Below, piece by piece: positions 21,164 through 30,584 of a DNA stretch of 64,000 bases. Position 1 is the stretch's first letter; each line of letters opens with the position of its first letter. The notes under the pieces are model-generated. The model had not been told where the DNA came from. It did not search any database and worked only from the letters and a program-made list of their open reading frames with translations. The DNA lies in assembly GCA_025617745.1 (NCBI GenBank), contig CM046854.1:57252258-57316257 (forward strand), written 5' to 3'. Made by a program: the position numbers and the translations under genes. The stretch comes from Heliocidaris erythrogramma (Eukaryota > Echinodermata > Echinoidea > Camarodonta > Echinometridae).

Positions 21164-24100
21164 GTAATTTTTCCGTGAGAAATTACATGAGAGCCCGTAA
21201 TGCGCATGCGCGGTCAATTACGTTTTGCAAATGGTGGTCTCACGCTGAAAACTGTGTTTTCGTCGCGGTTTTTTCCTCTTTTTTCACCATCTATGGATAT
21301 TTGCCGTTTACCACAGCTATTTTCGGAGTTTTTATTGTTTTCTACTCCCCCTCTCCGCTTTTGGGAGTTCGTTGACGGTTTTTGGAGATAATGGAATCAA
21401 TTTTCTCGTGTGAGGAGAAATCTCCGACTTCGGGCCAGACGTCGGCAAAGCCAGACGCACGCCCTATGCACTCCTGTCGCGTTACCGGGGGTGCGAGTAG
21501 CGAAGCTACTGTAGATGCCAAGAAGCCCTCGGGCTCGACTACAGGCAAGAACAAACCCAAGGGGGATCTTCCGACAAAGGAAAATCTAAAGTGCGTGCGA
21601 AGCCAAAGATTTCATCTCAGCCTAAAAAGGCAGAAACCCCCGATTTGGGGGATAGACTGGATAAACTGGAAGCCCTTTCGGGCAAAGTTATGGAGAGTCT
21701 CCCGTCCACCTCGTCTGCGGCGCAGAGTCCGGGAACTTCGCATTCCACCTTCGGTGCGAGTAATCGTCCTGGTACGTCGGAAGGCGGCCATTTTGTTCGA
21801 GATCCTTCGGAATTAATGGATATCTCAGATACCGATGAACCTCTTGCCGGTCAAGGCTGATGATGATCGTGATGATATTTATGAACATGAAATGGAGGAA
21901 GAGCTAGTTGTACCTAAGCTCGCAGCTAAATTTGCTCAACCCAGTGAGATTGGTGAACCACTTAATGATAGTTTGGCCAGTTCGGCATCTTACTTAATCT
22001 CACATCAGTTGGAGGGAAAAACCCTAAATGAGACTGGGGAAAAGTACATTCCACCCAGCAACTGCCCCTTGCTTACTGTTCCCAAAGTGAATGCTCCAAT
22101 TTGGGACAATTTGAAATCAGGCACCAAGAGCAGGGATCTTAAACTACAGAGGGTTCAGCTGTCCCTCATCAGAGGTTTGGTGGCCTTTTTGCGTACTCTT
22201 GATGCAGCTGACGATATTTCAGCCACTCAGCAGGATGCCTTGGCTCTGTTGAGCAATACTAACTTTGAACTTAACTCTTTACGCAAGCACTTGATCAGGC
22301 CAGACATGAACGCTAGATTCACGCACCTGTGCAAACCCACAACTATGGTGGGGAAACAACTGTTTGGTGATGATCTACCCAAGCAAGTGAAAGACTTGCA
22401 GGGACAACAGAAGGCAACAGCGGGGGTGATGAGGCCACAGATTAACCCCAGTTCTGGCCAGCATAGCCATCATTTTCACCCCTACGCCAGGTCACACAAG
22501 TCCAAGTACCATGATGCGGGATGGACGCCGTCCACCAGAGATTCAAGCCGCTCACAACCTAAGGCTGGTAGTTCTCACAGGCCTTTTTTAGGCAATCAGC
22601 CCCATCAGGGGCAGACTTATCACCAGAAAGACAAACACCAGAGCAGTGCCCTGCCTCGGCTAGGAGCAAAACAGAAAACCTACACCTACAACTACAAGTT
22701 CAAGAAGAACTAAAGAACACCAACCTCGAAGAGGTAGGTCAGTTTTCTCATTCCAAAGATTCATTTACATGTAGTACTCCTGTTGGAGGTCGACTGAAAC
22801 AGTTTTATGAAAATTGGTGCAGCATTACATCTGATGCTTTCATTTTGGCTGCAGTGCAAGGGTACAAACTTGAATTTGATCCAAAGTGCATGCCACCGAG
22901 AAGATCTCGGCCATTTTTCCAATTCAAGTCCTGTCAGACTGAACAGGCTGCTATCAGCAATGAAATTATGAAACTTTTGGACAAAAATGTCATAGAGAAA
23001 TGTAATCATGATGAAGGCGAATTCATTTCCAATATTTTCACTCGGCCCAAGAAGAATGGCGGGCTGCGTCTGATTTTAGACCTGTCAGACCTAAATAAGA
23101 GCCTTCAGTACCATCATTTTAAGATGGATGATATTCATGTAGCTGCTGCACTTATTTCTCCAAATTGTTATCTTGCTTCAGTCGACCTCCAAGATGCTTA
23201 TTACTCTGTTCCCATCCATCCTAGCCACAGAAAGTATTTGAAATTTGTATGGAAAGGGCAACTGTTACAGTTCAAGGTCCTTCCAAACGGCCTTAGCACA
23301 GCCCCTAGGTTATTCACCAAGTTACTTAAGCCTGTTCTTGCCTCGCTCAGACAGGCAGTTCATGTAGTGGTTGGATACTTAGATGATACCATAAACATTG
23401 GAAAAGACAAGGAACGTACTAAGGCTGCAATCACAGCTACTACAGATACTCTTTCAGAGTTGGGGTTCCTGGGTCATCCTGAAAAGTCAGTCCTTATACC
23501 TATGCAGGAGATAAAATTCCTTGGGTTCATGCTAAATTCAGTAATTATGCATCTTTCTCTACCTGAAGATAAGAAAGATGATATAGTCACAGACTGCACA
23601 GATCTACTTCATGCCAACAACCCTCTCATTCGGGTGGTAGCTAGAGTGATAGGGAAGTTGATAGCAACATTCCCGGCTGTACAATATGGTCCCTTGTTTT
23701 ATCGCTCCCTTGAAAGGGATAAGATTACTGCCCTGAAGAAATGTAAGGGTCATTTTGATAGGCCGATGAAGCTCTCCTCTAAGGCAAAGGAGCAACTAAC
23801 CTCCACACTAAGATAGGAGGAAGATGGAATGAGCAAGAGTTGAAACGAGCTCAAAATAATGAAATTAATTTCTTAGAGACCCTAGCCGCAGGTCTAGGTT
23901 TAAGGGCTTTTTGTGAGGATAGGCGTGATTTGCACGTGCTCATGAGACTAGACAATCAAACAGCAGTAAGCTACCTGAATAACTTTGGGGGCATCAAATC
24001 TAGAGATTGTGATCATATGGCTTCGGAAATCTGGAAATGGTGTATGATGAGAAATATATGGATAACTGCAGCCCATCTACCAGGCTGTCTAAACACTGAG

Positions 24101-24675
24101 GCAGACCAAATGTCCAGAAAATTCAATGACAGAACAGAATGGATGTTGGATAAGAAAGCCTTTTCACAGATTATTGACCACTTTGGTCTCCCCAAAATAT
24201 ATCTGTTTGCATCCAGACTGAATGCTCAACTTCCTAGATTTGTATCTTGGTTGCCAGAACCTGGCGCTGAAACAGTGAATGCCTTCACAATAGATTGGGG
24301 CCATCTCAATTTCTATGCATTTCCCCCCTTCTGTCTGATATCAAGATGCTTACAAAAGATACAAGCAGACAAAGCGACTGGGCTGTTAGTAGTACCAAAT
24401 TGGCCCACTCAGGCTTGGTTCCCAATTTTTAAGGACTTAGTAGTAGGGGAACCCATGTTGCTCAAGAGAAAAAAAGACCTTCTCAAGCAACCAGTATCTA
24501 ATATAACTCATCCACTTTCTCCCCATCTTGATTTGTTTTGTTGCAGGATTTGTGGAGACCCTTCCAGGGTAAGGGACTGAGCAACAGGACAATACAGGTC
24601 ATCACATTTGTGCTGCAAAGATTGACCGCGCATGCGCATTATGGGCTCTCATGTAATCTCTCCCTACAAAATTAC
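21164..24675 (+). mobile_element. DIRS/Pat-like RT retroelement fossil with about 55-bp terminal inverted repeats
   Basis: The ends at 21164-21218 and 24621-24675 are inverted copies (shared core ATTACATGAGAGCCC and GCGCATGCGCGGTCAAT). Between them are a gag-like region (about 21382-22713; SELMDISD, LFGDDLPKQVKDL motifs), a reverse transcriptase (about 22845-23816; LDLSDLNKS, SVDLQDAYYSVPIHP, LPNGLSTAPRLFT, YLDD) and an RNase H-like region (about 23840-24580; RLDNQTAVSYLNNFGG). The RT type is that of tyrosine-recombinase retrotransposons, but I see no recombinase or integrase domain between the repeats. It is broken, with a few breaks, and of moderate age. Confidence 0.7.
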
Positions 24676-26107
24676 TCTTAATATAACGATTAAATTTCAA
24701 ACGGTAAGTTCTCATTTAATCTTTCTATTAATCGATAAATTTAAGCACCATCCTCACAAGAAAAGACTAATTAGATTCCAGAAATGCATCATTATATTTT
24801 TATTACTATATCACACAATCATTGAATGAATAATCATCATTATTGCATAACGCAAAAATAACAAGTTTGACAAGACAATATTGATAATAATAACTATAAT
24901 ACCGGTATCCTATAAATGGGAGTGATGAGAGTCCATGCAGACCAAAGTTCGCAGTTCACAGTCAGTTGTTGTAGAGTCGGATGCTGGGGTTGATCACTGA
25001 ACAGCTCGTCCAAGGAGAAATATAAGGTAGTCAATCACAACGATGTATACCTCCCTCTGACTTGGCGTGATAAATAGCAAGAACAAGCAGATAATGAAAG
25101 GTCCACGAGAAACGATGATAAATTATCCACGATAATATCCAGAGTAGTTCTCCGACGTAATGTAGAAATTCTGCGGTAATAATAAGCATATATTGTATAG
25201 TCCACGGTGGATGAGCAGTATAATTTTCTTCACAGAGTAATGGTCCAGCAGAGATAATTTTCTCACAGAGTGATGGTCTCTGTGAAATGTCCAACCGATG
25301 TTCCTAAGAAAAGCGAGGAAGTCAGGAGCAGTGGACACGTAGGAGTTCGCACAAGAAGAAAGTTGAATAGCTGTTGGCAGGTCGGGGCTAGCTGTCAACC
25401 AGCAGGCAAACTTAACTGCAAAGTCGACATGATGCGACCCAACGAGGATCGGAGAGTGAACTTAATCCAATATGATGTCCAGTGTGGTCTGACTGTATAA
25501 TGTTGAATGTTCTCCTTTTTGTGAGTTCCCTTATGATGGTATTTATAGCCTCACAGAGGATCGAACGGCAATATGCAAATATCAACCTTGACCCCATTGG
25601 TCAGTTAAAACAAAATGTTAAGTTGGCAAGAACATACTGGAGTGTGCTAGTTTGCAATTTTGTAAGTTAATTTGTACAAATATAAAATGACATATGAAAA
25701 CAATTAATGCTGTAACAAGAGCAAGTTAAGATAAACGGAGTTATATAAATGGTTTTATCATAATCCTACTAGAAAGGTGTAAAAGTACCATAAATTGTAG
25801 GAAATGTATCGATTTTTCTCAAGTTTGCTGGTTCGAGTGAGCTAGGATACTGTGTGTCTTTTGACACCCTCTTTTCAGAGCAGCTTAGTGCGCTAACAAA
25901 AACTCTTTTGTTTGGCTTGTTGACCGACCTGCCCTGGGCAGAGATGAAGGGATTATCCTCTCGTTGCGTGTGCATAATGGCAATGACTCATCCTAGTTCT
26001 CAAAATTAACTGATATTCAAGATAAGAAATAATAACTTGTATGGCATATTCATTCTCAAATTATCATAATAATTATTAATATAAACATTAACATGAAAGG
26101 CGCTACA
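24676..26107 (+). other. Unassigned right part of the composite insertion
   Basis: There is no conserved frame, terminal repeat or RNA gene that I can recognise. Several short open stretches on both strands have unremarkable composition and no motifs. Confidence 0.35.
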
Positions 26108-26311
26108 ATCTTATAAATTGATTTTTCTTCTTGAGATTTATTTATTTTCGCATTTTCAAACAAATTGCTCTTTCTTTGCTATCATGGCATAATTACACAG
26201 AAAAAAATTGGAAAGATAAGTATGTACATGTACCTGTATTTAATAGAGTAATGTGGCTAGGGGAATCTGCCAAGATAAATGACATACTATCTTCAATGTT
26301 TATGTCTTCAG
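26108..26311 (+). other. LRR-unit intron upstream of exon 4
   Basis: Near-identical to 20052-20259, from AAATTGATTTTTCTTC through the acceptor ATGTCTTCAG at 26302-26311. It supports a unit duplication that included the exon and its flanks. Confidence 0.75.
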
Positions 26312-26506
26312 GTCCACACTGTAACTTTGGACATGCCAATCCCAGTTCTGCCGCCACAAAACCGACAACTGTCACCATCAGCCTGCCGTGGCCTTGCAAG
26401 TGCACTTTGCACCATGCCCAACCTGAGAGAGCTGAAACTGGAATGTGTGACATCTCTCTGTGATGAGTTCTATTCTACCTTGGATGAAAAGGCATCGTCC
26501 ATCAAG
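26312..26506 (+). CDS. LRR exon 4 of an NLR-like receptor gene (65 codons, phase 0-0)
   Basis: It begins VHTVTLDMPIPVLPP and contains SACRGLASALCTMPNLREL then SLCDEFYSTLDEKASSIK. Boundaries are the AG at 26310-26311 and AAG/GTATAC at 26507. It is 195 nt long, like exon 3, and differs from it mainly in the segment between the first strand and SPSAC (QDLTRQ versus PVLPPQ), which in RI-type LRRs lies on the exposed side. This could mean variable-site diversification, but a few substitutions are not a test. It is followed by the same intron block as exon 3, broken by the Penelope-like insertion at 26898. Confidence 0.85.
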
Positions 26507-27187
26507 GTATACATTCACCTACATGTGTGGGTAGATCTAAACAAACGTAATTGAAACTAGAAATGACCTTGTACAGTTGTACACTCATTCTCATATGCAG
26601 GACCAGTTAATCGGTTGGACTATGCATAAACCTCTAACACAACATCTCGGCCTACTGTATGTAATAAAGAAAAGAAGAGACTTTTAAAAAGAAACTCAAA
26701 ACCAAACATGATTTTAGCTAGTTCATATCATCTGTTGTGAGCTAGAAGGGCGTTAACCTTGTGTGATATGCTGTTAATCGACACCTTTCTGGCTTTCAGT
26801 GTACAATATACATACATTCCCATTTTAAAGTGTCTTGATATTTGTTATATTATGTCTAATCATTGATAATTAGTATATTGAATACACTTATGTTATTAGA
26901 TGATCTTTGAAGGTTTGCATGGTGGAGCTTATAACGTGGAGAAGGTTTACGGTTCACCATGTGTGTTGGTAGGAGGAAAGGGAAAAGGAAATTAGAAATG
27001 GATAGACGAGAAAGGATGACAAGAGAGAAAAGAAGAAATATTCTTTCGTGACAATGGGTGAAGTCCTGAAAAGGACTGTAGACCAGATGAGATGAGATGA
27101 GAAGACTTGGTTGATGATCGATGGATGAGCAGCGATGGATTGAGTAGCGAAGGTTTGAGTAGATGAGGCTTGAGTAGGAGGTTACTC

Positions 27188-27220
27188 GACGTTTCGGACA
27201 GGTTGACTGTCCGTCATCAG
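27188..27220 (-). ncRNA. Hammerhead-ribozyme-like motif, left arm of the Penelope-like palindrome
   Basis: On the minus strand CTGATGA (27220-27214) is followed by a stem (GGACAG/CTGTCC, one extra or mismatched C at its base), then GAAACGTC. It is the mirror copy of the motif at 28511-28543. ACGT in the GAAACGTC part is self-complementary, so stem III could form only between two molecules or the two arms. Confidence 0.5.
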
Positions 27221-28164
27221 GAGTGAAGTGTGCTAGACGAGCGGCGGGGTTTTATGGAGTGTGTGCGGACGTCGGAGGAATCGGCGGCCGGAGGTGTGGG
27301 TGGGTTGCTGTCGGTGGTGGCGCTATTATGTCCGAGAGTTGAGTGGACGTGAGTGCGGACGTCGGATGGATTGGTAGCGGGGGGCTGGCGGCGTGACGTC
27401 CTTTGTGTGTTTGCTGGTCGAGGGCGGATATTGTCCCGGGTTTGAGTAGGTGGGACGGCGAGCTGTGGTGTCAGGGGTGCGTCGGCCTGAGGATTGGGTG
27501 GGATGGCGTTGGTAGTCGGCGGGTCGGCGTGCTGGATGGTCGGCTGGTCGGCGGGTTGAGTGGGCTGTGAGTCGGTGGGTTTGGTGGGCGGCGATTCAGT
27601 GGATTGAGTTGTCAGTGGTGCTGGTTGTGTGGATTGGGTTTGGTGTTGGTTGGTGCCCCTATGAAGTATTGGGTGCCAGATGTGGTTGAGATGAAGTCCT
27701 GTGTCCTGTGGTACTGTGTCGTGGCGTTGAATCTCCATGGCCTCTCTCACTCGTCTGGTGTGCCAGTGCTTGATGTTGGTGATTAGAGTGCTGTGTGCCC
27801 AGTCGATGTGGTGATCTTCTTCTTGTGCGTGTTTGACTATTGCAGATTTGTCCCAGTCGCTAAGTCGGTGGCAGGCCTTGTGTTCCTTAAGTCTTGTGTT
27901 GAAATCTCGTCCTGTCTCTCCGATGTAGACTTTGCCGCAGTCGCAGGGAATCTTGTATACACCGGGTTGTTTGTTGGTAGGGGTCTTGTCCTGTGTGAGT
28001 GCAAGATGGAGTGAAGTTTCTTGGAGGATCGGTGTCGGACTTTGAAGTTGACCTGAGTAAGTATGCTCATAGGGGCACCAACCAACACCAAACCCAATCC
28101 ACACAACCAGCACCACTGACAACTCAATCCACTGAATCGCCGCCCACCAAACCCACCGACTCAC
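27217..28164 (-). CDS. GIY-YIG endonuclease piece of a Penelope-like element with Pro/Thr/Gln-rich tail
   Basis: The open frame is 315 codons on the minus strand. The genuine family part begins around EHTYSGQLQSPTPILQET (about residue 33); residues 1-30 are the right arm read backwards. The GIY-YIG core is PGVYKIPCDCGKVYIGETGR then DFNTRLKEHK, with Cys-x-Cys and the catalytic-type Arg, followed by SAIVKHAQEEDHHIDW and RRVREAMEIQRH, all typical of Penelope-like elements. From about residue 165 a low-complexity tail rich in T, P and Q runs to the end (NIRPRPANTQ, SIKPRRSSS). The enzyme would cleave DNA for target-primed insertion. The RT that normally precedes it is missing, so alone it is probably not mobile. 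No promoter was identified. Confidence 0.8.
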   Translation of the reverse strand: MSRWVWWAAIQWIELSVVLVVWIGFGVGWCPYEHTYSGQLQSPTPILQETSLHLALTQDKTPTNKQPGVYKIPCDCGKVYIGETGRDFNTRLKEHKACHRLSDWDKSAIVKHAQEEDHHIDWAHSTLITNIKHWHTRRVREAMEIQRHDTVPQDTGLHLNHIWHPILHRGTNQHQTQSTQPAPLTTQSTESPPTKPTDSQPTQPADQPTIQHADPPTTNAIPPNPQADAPLTPQLAVPPTQTRDNIRPRPANTQRTSRRQPPATNPSDVRTHVHSTLGHNSATTDSNPPTPPAADSSDVRTHSIKPRRSSSTLHS

Positions 28165-28514
28165 AGCCCACTCAACCCGCCGACCAGCCGACCATCCAGC
28201 ACGCCGACCCGCCGACTACCAACGCCATCCCACCCAATCCTCAGGCCGTCGCACCCCTGACACCACAGCTCGCCGTCCCACCTACTCAAACCCGGTACAA
28301 TCTCCGCCCTCGACCAGCAAACACACAAAGGACTTCACGCCGCCAGCCCCCCGCTACCAATCCATCCGATGTCCGCACTCACGTCCACTCAACTCTCGGA
28401 CATAATAGCGCCACCACCGACAGCAACTCACCCACACCTCCGGCCGCCGATTCCTCCGACATCCGCACACACTCCATAAAACCCCGCCGCTCGTCTAGCA
28501 CACTTCACTCCTGA
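28068..28514 (+). CDS. Inverted second copy of the Pro/Thr-rich tail of the Penelope-like protein
   Basis: On the plus strand RGTNQHQTQSTQPAPLTTQ through SIKPRRSSSTLHS is open to a TGA at 28512-28514 inside the hammerhead-like motif. It repeats the minus-strand tail with only a handful of substitutions (for example YNLRPRP versus DNIRPRP). It has no own start or GIY-YIG core, so it is a partial copy and probably not expressed as a separate protein. Its open state reflects recent duplication or selection; the former is simpler. Confidence 0.55.
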   Translation, partial: HRGTNQHQTQSTQPAPLTTQSTESPPTKPTDSQPTQPADQPTIQHADPPTTNAIPPNPQAVAPLTPQLAVPPTQTRYNLRPRPANTQRTSRRQPPATNPSDVRTHVHSTLGHNSATTDSNSPTPPAADSSDIRTHSIKPRRSSSTLHS

Positions 28515-28543
28515 TGACGGACAGTCAACCTGTCCGAAACGTC
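28511..28543 (+). ncRNA. Hammerhead-ribozyme-like motif, right arm of the Penelope-like palindrome
   Basis: CTGATGA at 28511-28517, a stem of GGACAG/CTGTCC with a short loop at 28519-28535, then GAAACGTC at 28536-28543, and a possible stem I of ACTC/GAGT flanking the motif. A C at 28518 sits between the core and stem II, where a canonical hammerhead has G paired to C, so the match is near rather than perfect. Hammerhead motifs of a minimal, dimer-forming kind have been reported in Penelope-like elements. Confidence 0.5.
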
Positions 28544-28745
28544 GAGTAACCTCCTACTCAAGCCTCATCTACTCAAACCTTCGCTACTCAATCCATCGCT
28601 GCTCATCCATCGATCATCAACCAAGTCTTCTCATCTCATCTCATCTCATCTCATCTGGTCTACAGTCCTTTTCAGGACTTCACCCATTGTCACGAAAGAA
28701 TATTTCTTCTTATTTACTGCAATAAATCATATATACCTACCTATT

Positions 28746-30584
28746 ATGCCTGTAGTCTTGACTACGGGACCCCTTCGAGAATTATCACACATGTGTCACA
28801 ATATTGTGCGCACCCCCCGTAATCCTATTGTCCCCTTCGCCACTCACGCGCGTCAATACGCTACGGGTATGTTTTCACCTGAGTGCGTGACTACTAGTGC
28901 TCCCCTATTGCTGCTTTCGAGCGGTCCAATAGCGGGTTCACACGCCTTTAGTAGTCATCGGGCACATACCGAGTCATCTCGGTCTGCCCACGCACTGGGA
29001 GCTTTTAGCTCCCAACCCAAGGCTACTGCATCTTCTTGCTTAGCCAATATGGGTGATTTGGGCGATTCTCTAGGCTTACGCCATGAGCGCTCCAATCCCT
29101 TTATGGGAAGTGAACGCCCCTCCGCGGAGGGATCGGTTTGTGTTTCCGAAGAGGCTTCGGGGACCCGAACGAATCCGATTAAGCGTTCTAAGAAAAGGGT
29201 TTCGGCTACGACTTTTGTCGAGCCAGCCAAGAAAAAGGCCAAGAAGAAGGCAAAAAGTGGCAAGGCTTTGCCGGCCTCTTGCCCGTCTGGCCTGGCTAAC
29301 CCAGCTAGCTCCTCTCAAGCTGACATGTTCAGTATGATGCGGGCTTTTGCTCAGAATCAGGGTTGGTCCTTTGTACCGGCTACTTCAAACCTGACTTCTG
29401 TCCCTATTCAGGGATCTCGCTTTGAGTCTAATCAGCCTTTTGTGATTGATTCGTCTTTGTCTGAGTCGGATTCGCATGTGCCTCCTATTCCCGCGGCCCT
29501 TGGGGCTCCGCCGGGCGAGGAGACTTTTGTTGAACCATGCGGGGCTCTGCCTGCGGAGGCCTTTGTTAGCGTTCCTTTGTCTCATTCCACTCGGGTGGAA
29601 CCAGATTTGGATGTGGCCTCTCAAGCTTCGGTTTCTGAATCGCTTGGGCAGGCGGAGTCTCAATCGCTCGCTCTCTGTGGGGTGGAAGCGATTGCTTTGT
29701 TGTCCAAATATCTCCCTGAATTTCAGTCAACCCGCGCGCAGGGTTCGACTTCGCGTTGGAAATTTAAGCAGCAGGATTCCTCTGAGGGTATCGCTCTTGA
29801 GGAGGTTTTCAAGCTGGAGTATGACCGCATTGAGGCCGCGCTGTTGATTAAGCGCTCTAATGCGGTCAAGGGTAAGGCCTTTGCCTTTTGTTCTCAGGAC
29901 CAAGACAGCTTTTTTAAGGCTAAGACTCTGTCTCCTGAGATTTTGGAGGTTGGTCGTCGCTTACGGGCGACTAATCCGCTTACCTCCGCCGCTTTCAAGG
30001 CGGAGGATAAGATCTGGTCTAATATTGAAAACCAGGTTAGGTCGGGGATGCGTTTGTCGGTGTTTCAAGGGTTTCTCTCCGACCTTAGGTCCAGGGCGGA
30101 GGAGTTGAATGTTACCGATGGTGACAAGCTGATTATTGACGACCTGTTGCATACTCTTTTTTGTCTGCAGTGGTCGCAGCTTTCCACCGCAGCTGCTTCG
30201 GTTACGTTCCGTCGCAGGACCTCGGCTCTCTCGGCACTGGGTGTTAGAGAGTCGGGCATTGCTCAACTTCTCCGAGATGTTCCGTCTCGGGGTCCTTCGC
30301 TTTTTGGTGGTAAATTCGCTACGGTTTTTCAGAGAGAGATCGATGCGCGTAAGCAGATCTCGGATATGACTAAGCAGTTTCACACTAGCTCTAAGCCAAC
30401 GCGGGCCCCTGTTCAGCATAGACCTGCTGGTCCCGTTTCGGGTCAACGCAGTCGCGTGTCTAGGGTCCCGCCTCCTGAGCCACAGCCAGCTCCTTCTCGT
30501 GGGAGAGGGAGTCGTGGCAGGGGCATTTCGAGAGGTACTCGTGGTAAGGCGATGGCTTCGCAGAAGGCCAAGCCTCGGTTTTGA
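28746..30584 (+). CDS. DIRS copy B: gag-like ORF
   Basis: Part of the fossil element 28712-33922. The protein has a lysine-rich segment (KRSKKRVSATTFVEPAKKKA), a long Ser/Pro-rich middle, a conserved C-terminal half (CGVEAIALLSKYLPEF, LEYDRIEAALLIK, LLHTLFCLQWSQLSTAAAS) and an Arg/Gly-rich tail (SRGRGSRGRGISRGTRGK) that could bind nucleic acid. This order matches the first ORF of DIRS-type elements. The first codons read through the terminal repeat, so the true start is uncertain. Confidence 0.75.
   Translation: MPVVLTTGPLRELSHMCHNIVRTPRNPIVPFATHARQYATGMFSPECVTTSAPLLLLSSGPIAGSHAFSSHRAHTESSRSAHALGAFSSQPKATASSCLANMGDLGDSLGLRHERSNPFMGSERPSAEGSVCVSEEASGTRTNPIKRSKKRVSATTFVEPAKKKAKKKAKSGKALPASCPSGLANPASSSQADMFSMMRAFAQNQGWSFVPATSNLTSVPIQGSRFESNQPFVIDSSLSESDSHVPPIPAALGAPPGEETFVEPCGALPAEAFVSVPLSHSTRVEPDLDVASQASVSESLGQAESQSLALCGVEAIALLSKYLPEFQSTRAQGSTSRWKFKQQDSSEGIALEEVFKLEYDRIEAALLIKRSNAVKGKAFAFCSQDQDSFFKAKTLSPEILEVGRRLRATNPLTSAAFKAEDKIWSNIENQVRSGMRLSVFQGFLSDLRSRAEELNVTDGDKLIIDDLLHTLFCLQWSQLSTAAASVTFRRRTSALSALGVRESGIAQLLRDVPSRGPSLFGGKFATVFQREIDARKQISDMTKQFHTSSKPTRAPVQHRPAGPVSGQRSRVSRVPPPEPQPAPSRGRGSRGRGISRGTRGKAMASQKAKPRF

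Larger units (their letters stand above)
21090..26107. mobile_element. Composite 5-kb insertion with TG...CA ends and ATCT target duplication
   Basis: LRR-unit intron is interrupted after TTATTATCT (ATCT at 21086-21089) and resumes with ATCTTATAAATTG (ATCT at 26108-26111). The inserted DNA begins TGTGCGTGAG and ends GGCGCTACA. It contains the RT fossil at 21164-24675 plus about 1.4 kb of unassigned sequence. I did not find the long direct repeats that an LTR element would need. The exact nature of the outer element is open. Confidence 0.55.
27027..28711. repeat. Giant inverted repeat: arms of about 640 bp, spacer about 400 bp
   Basis: The left arm 27027-27664 (GAAGAAATATTCTTTCGTG to GTTGGTGCCCCTATGA) is the reverse complement of the right arm 28068-28711 (TCATAGGGGCACCAACCAA to ACGAAAGAATATTTCTTCTT) with only a few percent difference. 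The spacer holds the GIY-YIG core. Both arms encode the same Pro/Thr-rich tail as an open frame, read outward in each arm. Confidence 0.9.

Noticed and set aside
21090-26107. Complete LTR retrotransposon with TG...CA ends
   Set aside because: Ends and short duplication would fit, but I could not find matching long terminal direct repeats, and the RT inside is of the tyrosine-recombinase retrotransposon type with its own inverted ends.
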